Notes: generated by a model from the letters alone, not told the origin. 64,000 nucleotides of DNA from Anoplolepis gracilipes (GCF_047496725.1 NC_132980.1:11176572-11240571); one strand, 5' to 3'; shown: positions 48,650-63,610, counted from the first letter of the stretch. Program-made: numbers and translations.

Positions 48650-51600
48650 CTCTTTTTTTTCATAGAATAGTTTCAAGATGATTTATCAACAACGATATCG
48701 TTAATCTCGAAACCATGTAACTGCAATTAAACATCGGAAATGGTCAACAAGGTAGATTCTTACGCGATCGCTGATTGCTGATTGATATAGAGGACGAATT
48801 TCCTTACAATTTTATCACGAAGAGCATCTCGAGTCCTTATAGAAAAATACTTGAGATTTCGTCAAGGATACCGAACAAGGATTTAAGATTCGCTTCCCGA
48901 TCGTTTTGTCGTACGATGGAAAGCGTGTTGCGCGATCGGCAGTGTTTCTTTCAGACAGGAGGATTATGTATCTTCTCTCATCTCTTTTTTTTTTTTTTTT
49001 TTTTTATTTCTCACGATTGGCCGTATTTAAATTGTGTACCCAATTTGTATTCCGTAGTATCCCCAAAGCTATAATATTTTTCTATAGGATATAACTGATC
49101 CGAAAATATCCTTCAGCTTTCAATGGAGCTTTTCGTTGTCGACTGAGGCTAATGAAACGCGATCCTTCATTTAGTTCAAGAGGAGGATAAATCGGCATCG
49201 TTTCCTTCGAAGAAACGATCCGATGGATCGATAACTAGAAATCGGTCGGATATATAATCGAATCTTCATATCTTTAAATCGGAAGACTGGGAAATATCTC
49301 TATTCTTTCTAATAGTTGGCTTTCTAATAATGAAATGAAGCAATCAATTTAAAATATAAAAAGTGGAAAGTACGTCATTACCTTCGTGATCAAAATCGAA
49401 CGGTAAAGAAAAATAAAAAAAAAAAAAAAATAAAAAAACAATTTACAGAGTTTCGATTAAAAATAGAGAGATGCGCTGCAAGAATCAAGAGCTCAGGATA
49501 CGTCGGTTCGACCCTATATATCCGTCCGGCCGCCTTCGCCGATGTTACAGAGAGTTTTATAAAAAGTGTAAAAAGCATTGATATAATTTCTCGGAATAGT
49601 TATAGTCGTACCTCTGTATTTTTGGCTCATCGGGGCCCAAACACTTTCTCTATTCTTAATATTCTCTCTCTTTCTCTCTCATTTTCTCACTCTTATTCTC
49701 TCCCTATACTTTTTATTTTTGTTCCAATGCACGTGCGCATAAAATGGAAATGTCATTTCTCTTTTAATCCCGCACATAACATTTTTATTCTACGTAGCCA
49801 GGTGGCAAAGTAACGGGGCGGGGGAAGGGAGGGGGGAAGAGAAGACGAAGGATAAGAGTTAAGAATATAGAGGTTCGACTGTATCTCGGGGAAAAAAAAA
49901 TATCACGATTATTTAGAGTAGGAATATGACATTTCACTCGTGACGTTGTTTTCTTTTTTACTCGAAATGACCTTCCCGACGAAAACTTTTTACGCTCATT
50001 AGGAGACACCCCTTGTACCTGGATGTTGACACGAAAGTTAAAGGATTTGTACTCGTATAAATATACGCTTGTGGTCGACTTGAATGTCGACGCGCAAGGA
50101 CGGCGTGTACGTACGAAATTAAATATGATTTCTCACGTCAGCGTGTGCTCTGGAACCGCGACCATGTCGAATACATTGTACCTGCCAGAATAGCGTCAGA
50201 AATGATTTTCAAATCGATCTGCCCCAATGTATTATTCTAATTTAATCGAGTTACCAATTTCTCACTTTCATCTCTACATTCTACTTTTAACGAATTGTCA
50301 TTTTCGACATGGGCACGATTTTACACCAAATCTATCTATGTCTTGGGCTAAGACCTTCTCTCTAAATTATATCGTTTACATCTTTACAAACGAGATCGTG
50401 AGACGTTAATCCTCGGTGCCTCAAGAGCGAAATACAAACTTTCAAATTTCAATAGAATATATTCTTCTTTTTGTTGGCTAATTTTTATTTTTAATACAAC
50501 TCGTTTTGCATTTTATTTATTATCAATAAAATTGGCCTTCCGAGAATTAATCGCGGAAGAAAATTCAACATTCTTCCTTGCGTGCTCGCTTATGTATCGT
50601 ATATATATCGTGATCTCTCTGACAATGAGATTACGGTAGAACGAGATTAATCTGACTGAGCATCTCGATTCAATGATTACAAAACAATGGCGCGGATTTT
50701 ATCGTATGCTAAATAAATAGAAAAAAAAATAAATAAATAAATACCATAAGTACGAAGGATGCGTGTGTATGTATGTGTCAAGGAAAGTATGTAATAAAGT
50801 AAATTTTTTAATATTTCACTTAAAAAATATACATTTTAATGATCAATCATGAGGGATTAATGACAAAGATTTTTTTTTTGGAATCACGCCATTGCCTGGT
50901 TATTCGCAATCAGATTTACGGATAATTCGAGTCGTAGAAATTGCTACTCGGGAATCGAAACCAGCTCGCCTTACGCGAGCATTTTTTTTTTTTTTTTTTT
51001 TTTCTTGGACGCGACGATTATGAATCGTGGAGCGATCAACATGTTTTACATAGTTTACAGGTATAATAAAGGTTTTTTTTTTGTACGTTCGTAATATCCA
51101 GTCTCAACATTTACATGTTTCGCTAGGCTAAAACGCGCGCCACTTAAATACGAATAAAAGTACGTCGAAAAATTAGCGCCTCCTGCTCACGATGTGACTT
51201 GCGATGTAACATTTAGAATCCGACAATCGCTCTCGTTTACATACTTGAAGAAGATACCGATGGCACGGCGAAAATCTAATTTTATTCGGTCAAATATTAC
51301 AGTAAAATTGAAAAGAAATTTCGATTCGTTACAGTTTTCCTTTACAGGAAAAAAAAAAAAAAAAAAAAAGGACGGGGAAAACGCGCGTACTAAATATTTT
51401 TCTGTAACAGAATAGAAAATCGTTCGTTAGCTCGTTATCAAGTGGATTTTAGCCCTTGCTCTCAAACATTCTTTTTCTCTCTTTCGCTGAAACTGAAGAG
51501 CGACTCCGGTTTACAAAAACGTCTAATACTAAGCAGTAAGATATCGCACCAAACGCAAGAAATAAAAGAGAAGCTATCGCATCCCCCGATATCTCTTTCG

Positions 51601-53283
51601 AAATAGTTTCAAACGAAACTCTCGAGAGAGTGATCGAGAATGCGATACAGTCGCTTCCCTTTCTTCGCAATCTCCATGTCTCCTCAACCGTGTCAAAAAA
51701 ATATATCGTTATATATATCCTACATACAAGTGGGTATGAAAAATAAAAAATATTTTTTGGCCATTTTCCGTTTTATAACAATTTTTTTTTCTTGGGACGC
51801 GTGGAAGAAGGGACCGTGTGACGTGGGAGAAAGGGATTTGGTGATCGATTGGTGAAGGATGAGGAATGTTTCGATTACGAGGATATGGGATCAGATTTAT
51901 AGAAGGTTGTGAAAAAGAAAATGCCTTGTGTTTGTGGGATAAAATGTGGGGGAAAAAAATGCGAGGGAAAGGGAAATGAAGGGGATAGGATAAAATTCGG
52001 GGGAGCGCTATCAATCTACTTTTTTAGGATATAGGCACTATAGCTACTAGATAAATCTTATTTACATTCTGCAAGTTTTTTTTTTTTTTTTTCTCTTACT
52101 ATCCCACTCTTCGATCGATATATATATCGACTACGATTACAAGAATATGAAAAGTGCGATCGAAATCTGTTCGTGTCGAGTCACCGCACACTCTTTTTTT
52201 TTCTTTTTTTCTTCTATTTTCCGACAAAATGAATGCTTATCTGAAATCAAAGATCATCGGGCGATGATCTTCTTATACGCACAAATAATTCGTGCTTGAT
52301 AATATCTTTTTCTTCTTTCATAAAGAGAAAGATATGCCCTCCTCTTTATAAAGATATGTGTCGATCGCGCGAATCTCGCGGCAGGAGAAAGACTCGACGA
52401 AGAGAGTGTGCGGTCAGAACATGTGAGTTGAACGGGATACGATGCGTGCCGTCCAAGATATATGACACGTCATCATCATTCTTTTAAATTCCCTTTTTCG
52501 GAAAAATGTGTACGAAAACTTTACTCGCTTCCCTCGCATCGTCACTCCATTCTTCCTCGCTCTAGGATCTTTCGCGCTACACAAGCACGACACGAACTTA
52601 ATGTCTTTCACGGCTTACATCCTCCTTCGTTATAACCGCCGCTTCGCAAACGACTTGTACAACACTCGCTTTGCGTATTACAGGGAAGAAAATGAGAATG
52701 ACAGATAGCATTCGCATTTCGCGTGTACGTAGCTCTCTGACAGACCGCTGTGCTATACCAGTACTCAAACATTATACAATCCAGCCAGAGCGCGCGAAAA
52801 GCATTATCACAATCTTCAAAATGATCGTTATATCATTTTTTTTTTAACTCTTGATGCGTATATGTATATGTATGTGGGTGAACAAAAATCTATTAAAAAT
52901 TGTATCGAGATAAATGTGTGGAGATGTAAAAGGATCAAAGTAAAACAACAACCTGATACTCTGGTTGGTATGACTCAGCGGTACCTTTATGTTATAAACT
53001 TACGACAATAAGGTGCTTTTTTCCTCTTAAAGGCTAGTAATTAGTTTTATCTTTTCACACGTTTCTCCTTTTCTCATTCAGTTTTAAACACGCACACGCA
53101 CGCACACGCACACACATCCACCCGTACATACATACACATCTAATATATTCTCTCTCGTTTTATTATACAATCTTAAACTCGTTACGCTTACAGATCTGCG
53201 TATTATGGCCATTTGTATATTTTTTTCTTTTCCTTTTATATTTTTTCCTTACGCTCTGCACACTGCAACATTTGCTTCACACA

Positions 53284-53285
<2 letters not shown>

Positions 53286-53342
<57 letters not shown>

Positions 53343-53347
53343 GTATG

Positions 53348-53378
<31 letters not shown>

Positions 53379-53438
53379 GTATATATATATATGTATATAT
53401 ATATATATGTATATATATATATGTATATATATATATCT
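53286..53438. repeat. Compound TA/TG microsatellite
   Basis: TA repeat of about 150 bases interrupted at fairly regular intervals by GTATAT steps. It gives Tyr/Ile/Met-rich artefact frames on both strands. Confidence 0.9.
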
Positions 53439-53909
53439 TCTTATATTTATATATATTACTTCTTTCCTCTTTCGTTTCTTTTTTTTAAAGAGCATTCACT
53501 TATAGCATTCGAGCCTATATTGATACTTTACACGCACGCTCGATACAAAAAAAAATTTCTCTTTTATTTCGCGATCCGATAAAAACAGATAATGAATATA
53601 ATTTTGGAGCTTTTCGAGCGTACGCTTAATTGCTTGACGTGGCTTGTATATCGTAGGAAACTTTGCGCAAGACAAAGTAGGAAAGTGACAAGCAGTAGAA
53701 ATTATAATTTTTACGATAATTTCCGACACACTACGGCTGATTAAGAAACAAAGTTGTTTTTTTTTTTTTTTTTTTTTTTTTGCTTTGCGCAAAGAGGCCG
53801 ATAAATATATTATAATCTTTCAACATTCTCCCTTATATAAGAGCCCTCATTCTATATTGCTTTCCGTACCTCAATATCGTAGCTCTTCTATTTACACAGG
53901 GATTTTTAT

Positions 53910-53942
<33 letters not shown>

Positions 53943-53945
53943 CAC

Positions 53946-53992
<47 letters not shown>

Positions 53993-55936
53993 CACCATAT
54001 ACACATATGTATAAAATCCCATTTCTACGCGCGCACGCGTTATAAACACTAATCTTTATCTTATCTGGTACTTACAAAGTACAAAGAAGACAGAAGTTGA
54101 CAAAAGCCGTACCTGCCTACAGCAAGCGAATGACTTTCTAAGAAAGTTTCCAATGATGCAATTATAATGTACAAACGCATATTACACATTCGCAGCCCTC
54201 CCAATCTCTCCCCCCCCCCTCCATCTTCTCTCTTAAAATTACAAGATCCTGAAATCCTAAAGCGTACGCTAACGCAATCACTAACATTAATCTTGCGGAG
54301 GGACTGCGCTCTGTAAATCTTACACACACACAAATAGCTCTCTTTTCATTTTCTCTCAGTTTTCAAATTGTATGAGCGTATGTTTATGTAGAATAACGTA
54401 CGCAGCGATCTTCCAGCTGCCCTGAGTAAAATCGGTCCACCGCATTAGCAAGAAGTGAATGAGAGAATTTTGTATATGTATATTTTTCTTTTCTCTCTTT
54501 AAAATACGCGATAAAGCAAAAGAAATAAGTATCGACGCTTTATCTTTATACGAACCAAAAGTGAAACTTCTAACTCAAATTTTGGTTTCGTAGACTCGTG
54601 CATAATTATATCGAAACAAAGAAAAATTTAGAATACAAATAATTTGTAGAAAAAAATACGAAGTATTATTCTGGGTTGAGCTAGCGTTATATATAAAATA
54701 ATTTTAAAGTCAATAAAACTCTATGAAAATATGTAACATCATTATCGATAAACGTTATCCCGTGATTTAACACAAAAATGCAAAAATTGTAAACAAAGGT
54801 AGAACGGTAATTCTCTCTTTTCATCCACTTTTGTGCTTTCACCCTTTAAATGTCGCTTTGAAATCTTGCGTTGACTTACGATCTATCGCGTTTCTATTAA
54901 TATATATATATGAGCAAACTATATAATCTGCACCTGTGGGTTGAGATACGTTCACTCGTTTATTCCGTTCGAAGATATATATATATGTGTTATATTATGG
55001 CTCGAATATACTTGAAACAATATCAAAAAAGCAGTAAAAGGAACATCTCTTTCGCCTTGCGTCAGTTGAATCCGTCGATTTTTTTTTATTTTTTTTTATT
55101 TTTGTATTTTTTTTTTAACTGAAGGGGATTTCGCGAACAAATAAAAAAAAAAAAAGAATATTTACGTAATAAAGCATTCGTGCGTAAAGCAGCACACGAA
55201 CTATCACGATCACGAGGATCTTCACTTTCCTCCTCTTTTTTTTTTTTTTGTTAATAATCTGTCTACACGTGAACGCGCGTATTTGTTTTAACGTACGTGT
55301 CTGGTACGTAGCGAAAGGATAAGATTGCGTCCACGTCAGAGTCGACGCATCAATGGTATTTCCGAATCATCCTCGGGATGCTTTGCAATGTTGATTCGTT
55401 TGCGTACAAATGTTGACATGTAGATGAGTAAAATATTTGAAAGTCGATTTTCCATCCGCGGATGATGCAATATTAGATGCGCGTGTCGTGCAGATAGTTC
55501 TGTACAATATGTAACAATATGTATGTAACGAGCTGCGTGAATAATGAATAACACGCAGCGAAGATTACGCGATGTTTGTTGAAATCAGATTTGCTTTTAT
55601 TTCCAAGATATCGAGCGCAATGTCAAAGTCAAATAATTACTGCGATATATACAGTAATTATCTTAATTTCTTTTTTATACCGATTATATTAAATGCTTCC
55701 CTTACATATCGCAAGGTGCACACTTACAAGTGCATATATTATATTACAATTAAGATTTATATTCTAAACGAAAATCTCTTATTTTACATTTTTTTATACA
55801 TTATTTTAATACATTATTTTATACTATGCAATGTTCCAACTGTAATGTCGCGTTATTAATCAATTTGTAATTAATAGGAGACAACTGGAATTTTATCTTG
55901 GAAAGAAAAACAATCTGGCTGGCATCAAACTGTCTG

Positions 55937-55939
<3 letters not shown>

Positions 55940-55969
<30 letters not shown>
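55940..55969. repeat. Poly-A run of about 30
   Basis: Uninterrupted A homopolymer within the non-coding stretch left of Lk6. Confidence 0.9.
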
Positions 55970-55970
<1 letters not shown>

Positions 55971-56276
55971 GAAAGTTTAAAACAAAAAAGCTTACACCTA
56001 CTGAAAAGAAAGAAAAGATAACGGTGAGATATTCTTTTCGATCATTTTTCGAGGCGAAAATACTTTTTATTCGATTATTATCGCTGTCGTCACTACCGTA
56101 AATGGATTGAGCCTGTTCTCGTTATATCCGCGCAGAAGAGACTCGACTTATACTACACGTTAGCTTCCTAAGCCATTGGAAAAAAGTATTGTACATCATT
56201 CGCATCCTCACGTAACTACAAAGAGACAAGTGATACTGTAATGAGAAAGAGCGATCGGCGGTACTATTGTGACCTC

Positions 56277-57886
56277 TCAGCCACTCGGAGACGCAATTAC
56301 CGCTTTGCCAGTCTGACGTTCAAGTAGATCGGAGCGTGCCTTCAAACGGCGCTGCATCAGACGACTCTCGGTTGGCGGTGACAGTCCGAACAAATTCTGC
56401 AGTGATTCCTTGCTTATGACGCGATTCTTACCGATGATCTTGGAATCGTTCAGATCGACGCTGGAGCGCATGGAGCATGACTTTTGTCGCGTACCGTCAA
56501 ACTCGCTAGAGGAATGCGTCGTCAGATGCTTGCTGTTCTCGGACAATTCGCTACTCGAGTCGGACATGTGACCGTACGGATGATTGTCATCGTCGGTCGA
56601 TGACGTAGACAGTCTGGGTTCCCGATTCTCCGCCAGTTCCTCGAGATTTAGAGAGAAATGCTGAAGTACCACACGATTCACAGCCATTGCGGACTCAGCG
56701 AAAGCTGAGAGTTCTCTAGCGGAGTTGTTCCTCCTAAAAAGAAATGCAAGCGTGAGAGAGGTTAAGAATATTCTTGTATTTAAGAATAAAACTGATTGAG
56801 TTGGAGAACGAGAGATATAAACTCGACTTTGGAAAAAACTTACCTTATGATATGAGGCGTGGTAAGTGATCGATCGCCAGTTTCGACGGAAGTCGGTCCG
56901 GGATTAATCCAAGGATGTTTCAAAATACTATCGGCGCTGAACCTCTGGTGTGCCTCCTTGACGAGCAAGCCCCTGATCAAATCTTTTGCGTCCTCAGAGA
57001 TGCATCTCCATTCTTTGTCGGGAAATTCATATCTGCCCTCCTGAATACTGGTGAACAGCAATTCCTGACAGGCCTGACAATTCTCTCCTCTGCCCCAGCC
57101 GCAGTCGGTGCCGCAATTTCCATAGAAAGGCGGATAGCCGCAAAGCAGAATGTACATGATGACACCGAGGCTCCAGAGATCGCAACGTTTATCGTAGTAA
57201 TTGGCCTCGCCGATGAAGGCCTCGACTACTTCCGGCGCCATAAACTCGGCGCTGCCCACCGGCGTCAAAAGTTGCGGCGTTGCCACAGGACTAGACAGCG
57301 AGTTGTTGAACTTGATACCTGATCCAAGATCAAAGTCGCATACTTTGATCGGCGTCAATTTGTCCGGATACACGCACAAGAGGTTCTCGGGCTTGAGATC
57401 TCTATGAGCGATCCCTGAATACACATACAAAAAATTAATATAAATATAAAACATTAATCAATATTTCATCCGACAATTTCCATCTTATTCATAGCTCGTT
57501 CAATTTATCGCTACGTTATTTAAAATTACCTTTCTTATGAAGAAAGTCCAGCGCACTCGCAATCTCTTTGACGATTTGACTCGCCTCTCTCTCGGTGAAG
57601 TGAACCCGTTCTTGAATTCTGTTCAACAATTGGCCGCCGTTGATCTTTTCAAATACAAGATAAAACTTCTCTTCGTCCTCGAAGAATTCGATCAACTGTA
57701 TGATGTTTGGGTGGCCCTGACAATGATGGAACGTCTCGACTTCCTTGAACACTCTGGCACGCGCGTGTCCGGGGATCTTGTCGATGATTTTCACGGCGTA
57801 CTCGAGATCCGTGTACAGGGACGTACAGGTCTGGACCGAGGCATAAGCACCCTCTCCAAGAACTTCACCGGTCAGCTTGTACAGTT
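56277..57886 (-). CDS. Lk6: MAP-kinase-interacting kinase (MNK/Lk6), 5' end outside the window
   Basis: A Ser/Thr kinase activated by ERK/p38 that phosphorylates eIF4E. The exons are 57886-57530, 57414-56844 and 56733-56277, giving 461 codons here including the stop. The first exon starts with two bases of a split codon, so at least one upstream coding exon is missing. The glycine loop GEGAYASV, the lysine in YAVKIID and the catalytic HRDLKPEN are all visible. DFD replaces the usual DFG, the signature of MNK kinases. The activation segment TPQLLTPVGSAEFMAPE carries the phosphorylatable threonine. The zinc-binding insert CGTDCGWGRGENCQACQ also matches MNKs, as does the tail LSPPTESRLMQRRLKARSD. 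The KIPGHARARVFKEVETFHHCQGH-type stretch matches Drosophila Lk6. The missing N-terminus would carry the eIF4G-binding region. The tail between kinase and LSPP motif is serine-rich. Confidence 0.93.
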
Positions 57887-58843
57887 CTATAATAGCGATA
57901 CAAATTTTACATGCTCGTCTTATGAATTACAAATCGGTTTTATCATGATTCCATTTTATTTATATTGTATTTTCACACATCTACTCTAGTAGTATTGCGG
58001 TAATTTTTTCATATATACTCTGTGGCGCTTTGGTGGTTTTTGTTTTGACGAATTTCGCAAACCGTATTCTCGAAAATTATTGGAACGAGAAACATTGCAA
58101 CCTTTTGATTCCACGAATGTACAATGAATTCACTGGGTTGAATCAATACGACATTCATTTAGCGTAGAATTGCGCGTCGTTCTACGAGCACGCGATCGAC
58201 GGCAATTACGTCGCGCCACGTCGCATTGTCACCTGGCAAGAGAAGAGAATCCAACATCGAATCAATCGAAGCGTCCTTCGAAGATTCTTTTCTTTCGCGA
58301 CGATCGGTTTTTTTAACGACTCTTAAAACGCTTTTTTTTTTTTTTTTTTTTGACATTTATCGAGAGAGCATCTATTTTTCCCCGGAGACGCGCAAAAGTC
58401 TTCCTCATCAGTTGGAATAAATTTCATAAATAATGTTACTAAAGGGAGAAAATAAAAAAAAAAAAAAAAAATAGAGACAAAAAATTGATCAATTTTGTTA
58501 GACTACGCGCTTCCATCCTGATTGTTACATCCAATTATCTCCGGATTCAGATAGGCTGCGTCTCTCTTGAACGCGCAACGCGCGTAACAACACGGTGTTG
58601 TCCTATTCCGACGGGCAGTCAATGTCAAGGTCGAGAGGGGGTGGCCGAGATCGGAGCGTGGAACTACGACGCACATACACCGAATTTTCCCTCTCTCTCG
58701 GAAGTCCGTGGCCGCAGCTATCGCGCGGCTCCTTTCCTCCTCTTCCTCTTGGAGGACCCTCCTCGCGTCTCGCTCCACGATCCATCCCTACCCCCGGTTC
58801 GAGCCTACGTTGCCGCGTCTCCGCGTTGCCTGCGCGGCTCCCG

Positions 58844-58874
<31 letters not shown>

Positions 58875-59126
58875 TCACCCCCCTTCCAACCACTTCTCGC
58901 TCCGATTATACGTTAGGATACACGCGCATGGCAGCGTCGCTAGCGCCTAGCAACCAGAAGCCGATAATATGCCTCCGCGAGTCTTTACGTCTCGCGTTCT
59001 CTGTAACATCGTTTTAACAGCGGAACAAATATAGCATCGTCGCGAAAATTGCATGTTCGTCGACCCACGCATGCGTGCGATTTAATAGTTTTCCGCGATT
59101 TACCTAGAGAAAATGATGTTACAACG

Positions 59127-59160
<34 letters not shown>

Positions 59161-60765
59161 GATGACAGTTTAATGACACGATCATTGACGCTAATGATCT
59201 TTGGGAAAAATTGTCCTTGATACATAGTTTAACGACCAGTGATCCGCAGATAGAAAGCATATAAATTTCAATAACTTCTCTTTCTCTTTTTCTATCGACC
59301 TTAGGAATAGTTACGTATATAATGTATAGTTCCAACAGGGGTTGGAAGCTTCTCGAAGCAAGCCGGGGTTCTCGAATCGATCATATGAAATGACGCAATT
59401 GGCCGAGAAAATGGAAATTTGATCCGGATGATGGTTGACTTTAAACTTAATATTTTTGTCATAATTTAAAAGATATGTAATTAAAGATCTCTCATTTTAA
59501 TTTCACCAAATGACTGAAATGTATTAATTCTTTAAATCAAACACTATATATTTATAATTACAATTTTAATAAATAGAATTAATTTTTATAATGTGAATTA
59601 TTTAAATCCTTTTATTCCTCAAATAATGTCCAAAAATATCAGAGTTCAACTTTATATTCAACTTTAATATTTCCTACGATTATTTAATTTTAACTTAACA
59701 AAAATTTTTGTGTAACATCATTTTTTTTATCCCCGCTAATACAATTGAGCGAAATTGAAAACAATAATACTTATCTCCTTGCAATTTTTGAAATTCTTCT
59801 TGAAGATTCAATAATTTAAATTTAATTATTTAAATTCATTAAAAAATATTAATTATTCCATTGATATTAATACGTCAATATTAATAATCGATAAACATCA
59901 ATTATTAATAACTTGTGAATAATGAAACGCATATGTATTACGAAGAACATTAATTATTTACAATTAATTACAAACGGGTATGTTCACGACTTGCAAATCA
60001 TCCTCTCTCTCTCTCTCGGGAAACGAATAAATTGACTACACTCGTAAGAGCGAAAACTCGTGCGGAGAGCGAATTCGTGGCTCTCCGTGGACCGTGTATC
60101 GATCGTGCGAGCGACTCCGTGGCCGAATAACCGTATTTGCCAGCTGCGCACAACTCGGATTAAATTCCGATCCCGTGTTCTTTACGAGAGGTACAGACAA
60201 CCAGTTTAGAGAGGCGGTAAAACATTACCGACTTCGCATATAGATTAACCCATTTTTTCTTTCCTATTACATTAAAAATTCTGTGAATAAGAAGAAAAAC
60301 TGATCATCCCCCGGCGTTTCTTCGGAAAAATTTTCTGGTATTATTGTAATCGCTCCTTTCACGAGGGAGTGTCCTTTCCTTTCGGGCTGGGGACGCTCTC
60401 TCGAATTACGGGAGAGGGAGCGGGAAGAAGGGACGCGAATTTCCGGTGTTTATAAACAAGCGGCTGGTCGCGTAAAATTCCAGACTGCCTGCGCGATCGA
60501 TTATCACCGTCCCGTGCGAGTTTCTCGACGTTCCAAACACTTGTCCAAGGTCACACATACCTACGGAGGAGACTACTGCAAAGTCATCGGTTGCGAGAGA
60601 GGCGCGCTACGCACGGGGGTGCGTGCACATTAGTTATCGAAAGATAGAAAACAGTCGTTACAGTCGTTCTACACGAAAGATTTCTGCTCTCTTTCCATCT
60701 CTGTATTTTACACGATAGGACTCGGACGATTGCATGAATTTTTATCGATGGGGAAGCGAGAGTGT

Positions 60766-60770
<5 letters not shown>

Positions 60771-60850
<80 letters not shown>
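60771..60850. repeat. (CT)n microsatellite, about 80 bases
   Basis: The longest perfect CT array in the window. It produces Ser/Leu-rich and Arg/Glu-rich artefact frames on the two strands. Confidence 0.95.
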
Positions 60851-60858
<8 letters not shown>

Positions 60859-62970
60859 TTTCCAATCTATGCTACCTTGAAAGCAGGAAGACACCACGGA
60901 CGAGCCAGAACGTCTCTTCCTACGCCTCTTGCGTCTCGCCTCTTCCTGACGAGCTTGCACCGCGCTCATCGACTCCCCCGTCGAAGTTACATCTCGGCAG
61001 GTGCCATCGCCTGAAAATACAAAGGCTTATGAAACTCGACATATGATTATCTCGCGTACTATTATGTTATAAATTAAAACTCCTTGTTTTGTCATTATTA
61101 AAAATACTAGTAAATTTCTTCCTCTTTTATCCAATCAATCCGATTATTATTATTTTATATAAAATTAGAATTTCATTTATAATTACTGAATTTTCGATTT
61201 CTCACTATTACATGTTTTTCTATTTTTAAATAGAGAAATATTTAAAAATATAGACATTTCTTACAATTAAATAATTCTATTTGAAAATAGAAATATATGT
61301 GATAGATAGAAAAAAAAAAAACATAATATATATAATTTTATTTTCATATAAAATATTTAATAAGCTTAAACAAATCGTAAAAATCCAAATTTTCCACCGC
61401 CTTATTGTGTAAATATTATAAATAGAGATTCTTCATACAATCCTTCGAGATAAATCTAATTTAAGATTAACGCAGTTTAGAAAACCGTCCCTTTCTCAGC
61501 GCAATCGTAAACGATATGTATGTTTGAAGACGCGGTTGCGCAACGTGGGTGTGTTTATTTTTGCGAACAAAGTAGCTCGCAGTCCGCCATACGTGACGAA
61601 GGCTCGCGTTATCGTTTATTATTGCAAACTTATCGACGTCGCGTTATCATCGCGAGGCTCTTAGTCATATTCTCTTCGTCCCTGCTCGTTTCTACGATAA
61701 CTCCTTGCCGCTAGATAGAAGCTGTTTAGAAGCCTAACATCGTTCGGTGTCCCCCGCAAAAAAGACGCGCAATAAAAATCAATCAGTCCATTGATAAGGC
61801 GGGGACAAAAAAAAAAAAAAAAAAAAATGCTATGAAACTATTACGAGAGAAAGGATTATCGCGCGTCACGTATAAGCGGAGGAACCTTGCATTCATCGGG
61901 ACGCCGCTGTCTTTATGAATAACCATACTCTCATTGGTCTCGAAGAGAGGTTTAAAATAATGCTCTCGCACGCCGTTATAATTATATCGCCCCAATAGAC
62001 GTTGACGTGTCTCCGGCTATTTGCAACGTTTATCGTAGAGCAACGCGTTCGACATGTTTTTAACATGTGTCGATTACGTAATTCGTGCATGTGTCATGTT
62101 ATCTCGCGGCGAATAAATGTCCAACTCGCGTCGAAATAAATGCAGAAAATTGTAAAAATGACAGAGTAACAATTAAAAGGAAGAGAGAGATATCGCGTTG
62201 AAGATTATCCTTTTTTACATTTCTCTGATCACGAATATCTCTCGTAGATATTTGACGGAAACAGTGCTCCCCCGTGTGATGAAACGCGCAAAAGGGAGAA
62301 GACCCGGGGGAAGATTCCCTGTGGAAGGGGATGCTGCCTCGATTATATAGAGGAGGCCGTACTCTTGTGCCCCGGTTGGAAAGCGCGTAATCGATTCAGC
62401 CGGGGTAAATGAAGATGGGAACAATTCCCCTGTAGCCGCTCCGGAACAACAATGCCGACTTCTCGAAACTTCTGGAGCGTTTCTCCGTTATCCGCTCCGA
62501 CGATACCGATCCGATAGTCTTGGAATGTATGTAAATAAAGTGTATATGTAAGACGGTATAATAAAGAATTTTTTTTTTCTCTCCACACATTTTTTCAAAC
62601 GCGATCGTTTATCCTTTTCTTGACGTCTAACAATTCGATTTTTCAAAGCCAGCTCGAATAATTGTTAATTCTTAATTATTATTTAAGATATTTTAAAGTC
62701 GGGTGCGAGTCATTTAAAAAAAAAAAAAAAATTTTTTTTCTAAAGTCGGGTGCCAAGCTCACGTAGCCTAATTAACATTGTCCGAAAATTCATCCTGAAA
62801 TTGACAAATTCGAAACAGACAACGATTTCACGCTGTCGTCTGTTACAAACGCCGTGTATAGATAGATTCTGTCTCTTCGTACTTTCTAATTCAGCTACTA
62901 AAAATGGGCGACTCTCGGTCGCCGATATACAAGCCCCGTCATGCAGAGAGTTCGGCGTTTCCCTCTCTAG

Positions 62971-63006
<36 letters not shown>

Positions 63007-63450
63007 GCTGGGAAAGTTCACTACTCGCGTGAAGGCGAGACCTGGGTAACCGGTACGCGATTCACGATCCTCGTGTTAACAGAGATACACGGCGGATATT
63101 TACGCGAGATATGTATCGCGCCGATCGGAGGGGAAATCGCGCTGCGATCTAAAAAATAAACATCCACGATATTTCCGCGACCGAGAGTCTGTGTGTATTA
63201 AGCAGATTTGTGCTAATTATAAAGACCTTTCGAATTACATTGTACATACTCGCGTGAATATTAACTGTACTTAATAAAATCTTATCTTATCTAAAGCAAG
63301 TTTTTTTTTCCGTTTCCGTTTCCGTTTGAAACTTTCGTCAGATAGATGCTTGCTTCGACAAAAAAGGATAATTATGACTTATGACTACGAAGGAGAAGCA
63401 AATTATACATTTAGATTGAAAATGCTCGAAATCCCGGAATAAAACTCTAT

Positions 63451-63491
<41 letters not shown>

Positions 63492-63610
63492 ATAAGGCGA
63501 GGTTTATTCAAGCAGTTTGTCGAGATAACGTAGTAGCTAACTACAGCGCGCGTATATTAATAACTCGCGGTGTTTCTCGGACGATGCGGAAAGGATGCGT
63601 GCGATTGTGT

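Larger units (their letters stand above)
47297..56276. other. Nine-kilobase non-coding stretch rich in homopolymers and CT repeats
   Basis: No credible coding exon was found on either strand, although CpG is fairly frequent. It holds CT arrays (about 47972-48020, 48057-48084, 48597-48650), a compound TA/TG array (53286-53438), a CA/TA array (53910-53995) and many A or T runs of about 18-30 bases. The right end must include the Lk6 3' UTR, which could be long. The left end includes the small gene's promoter. Confidence 0.55.

Noticed and set aside
49495..49520. GGTTCGACCC, a second tRNA B-box-like site
   Set aside because: No cloverleaf could be folded from the preceding 60 bases.
53205..53582. 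Tyr/Ile/Met-rich frames of up to 125 codons
   Set aside because: They come from the compound TA/TG microsatellite.
56915..57989. Plus-strand frames of 135 and 150 codons
   Set aside because: Antisense to Lk6 kinase exons. The minus-strand frame carries all kinase motifs.
58790..58815. GGTTCGAGCC, similar to a tRNA B-box
   Set aside because: The flanking bases do not form a T-arm and no D-arm, anticodon arm or acceptor stem is present at the right spacing.
58485..59017. Frames of 140-143 codons in a GC-rich island
   Set aside because: They are driven by CT repeats and CpG-rich sequence. The three overlapping frames are mutually exclusive and lack any motif.
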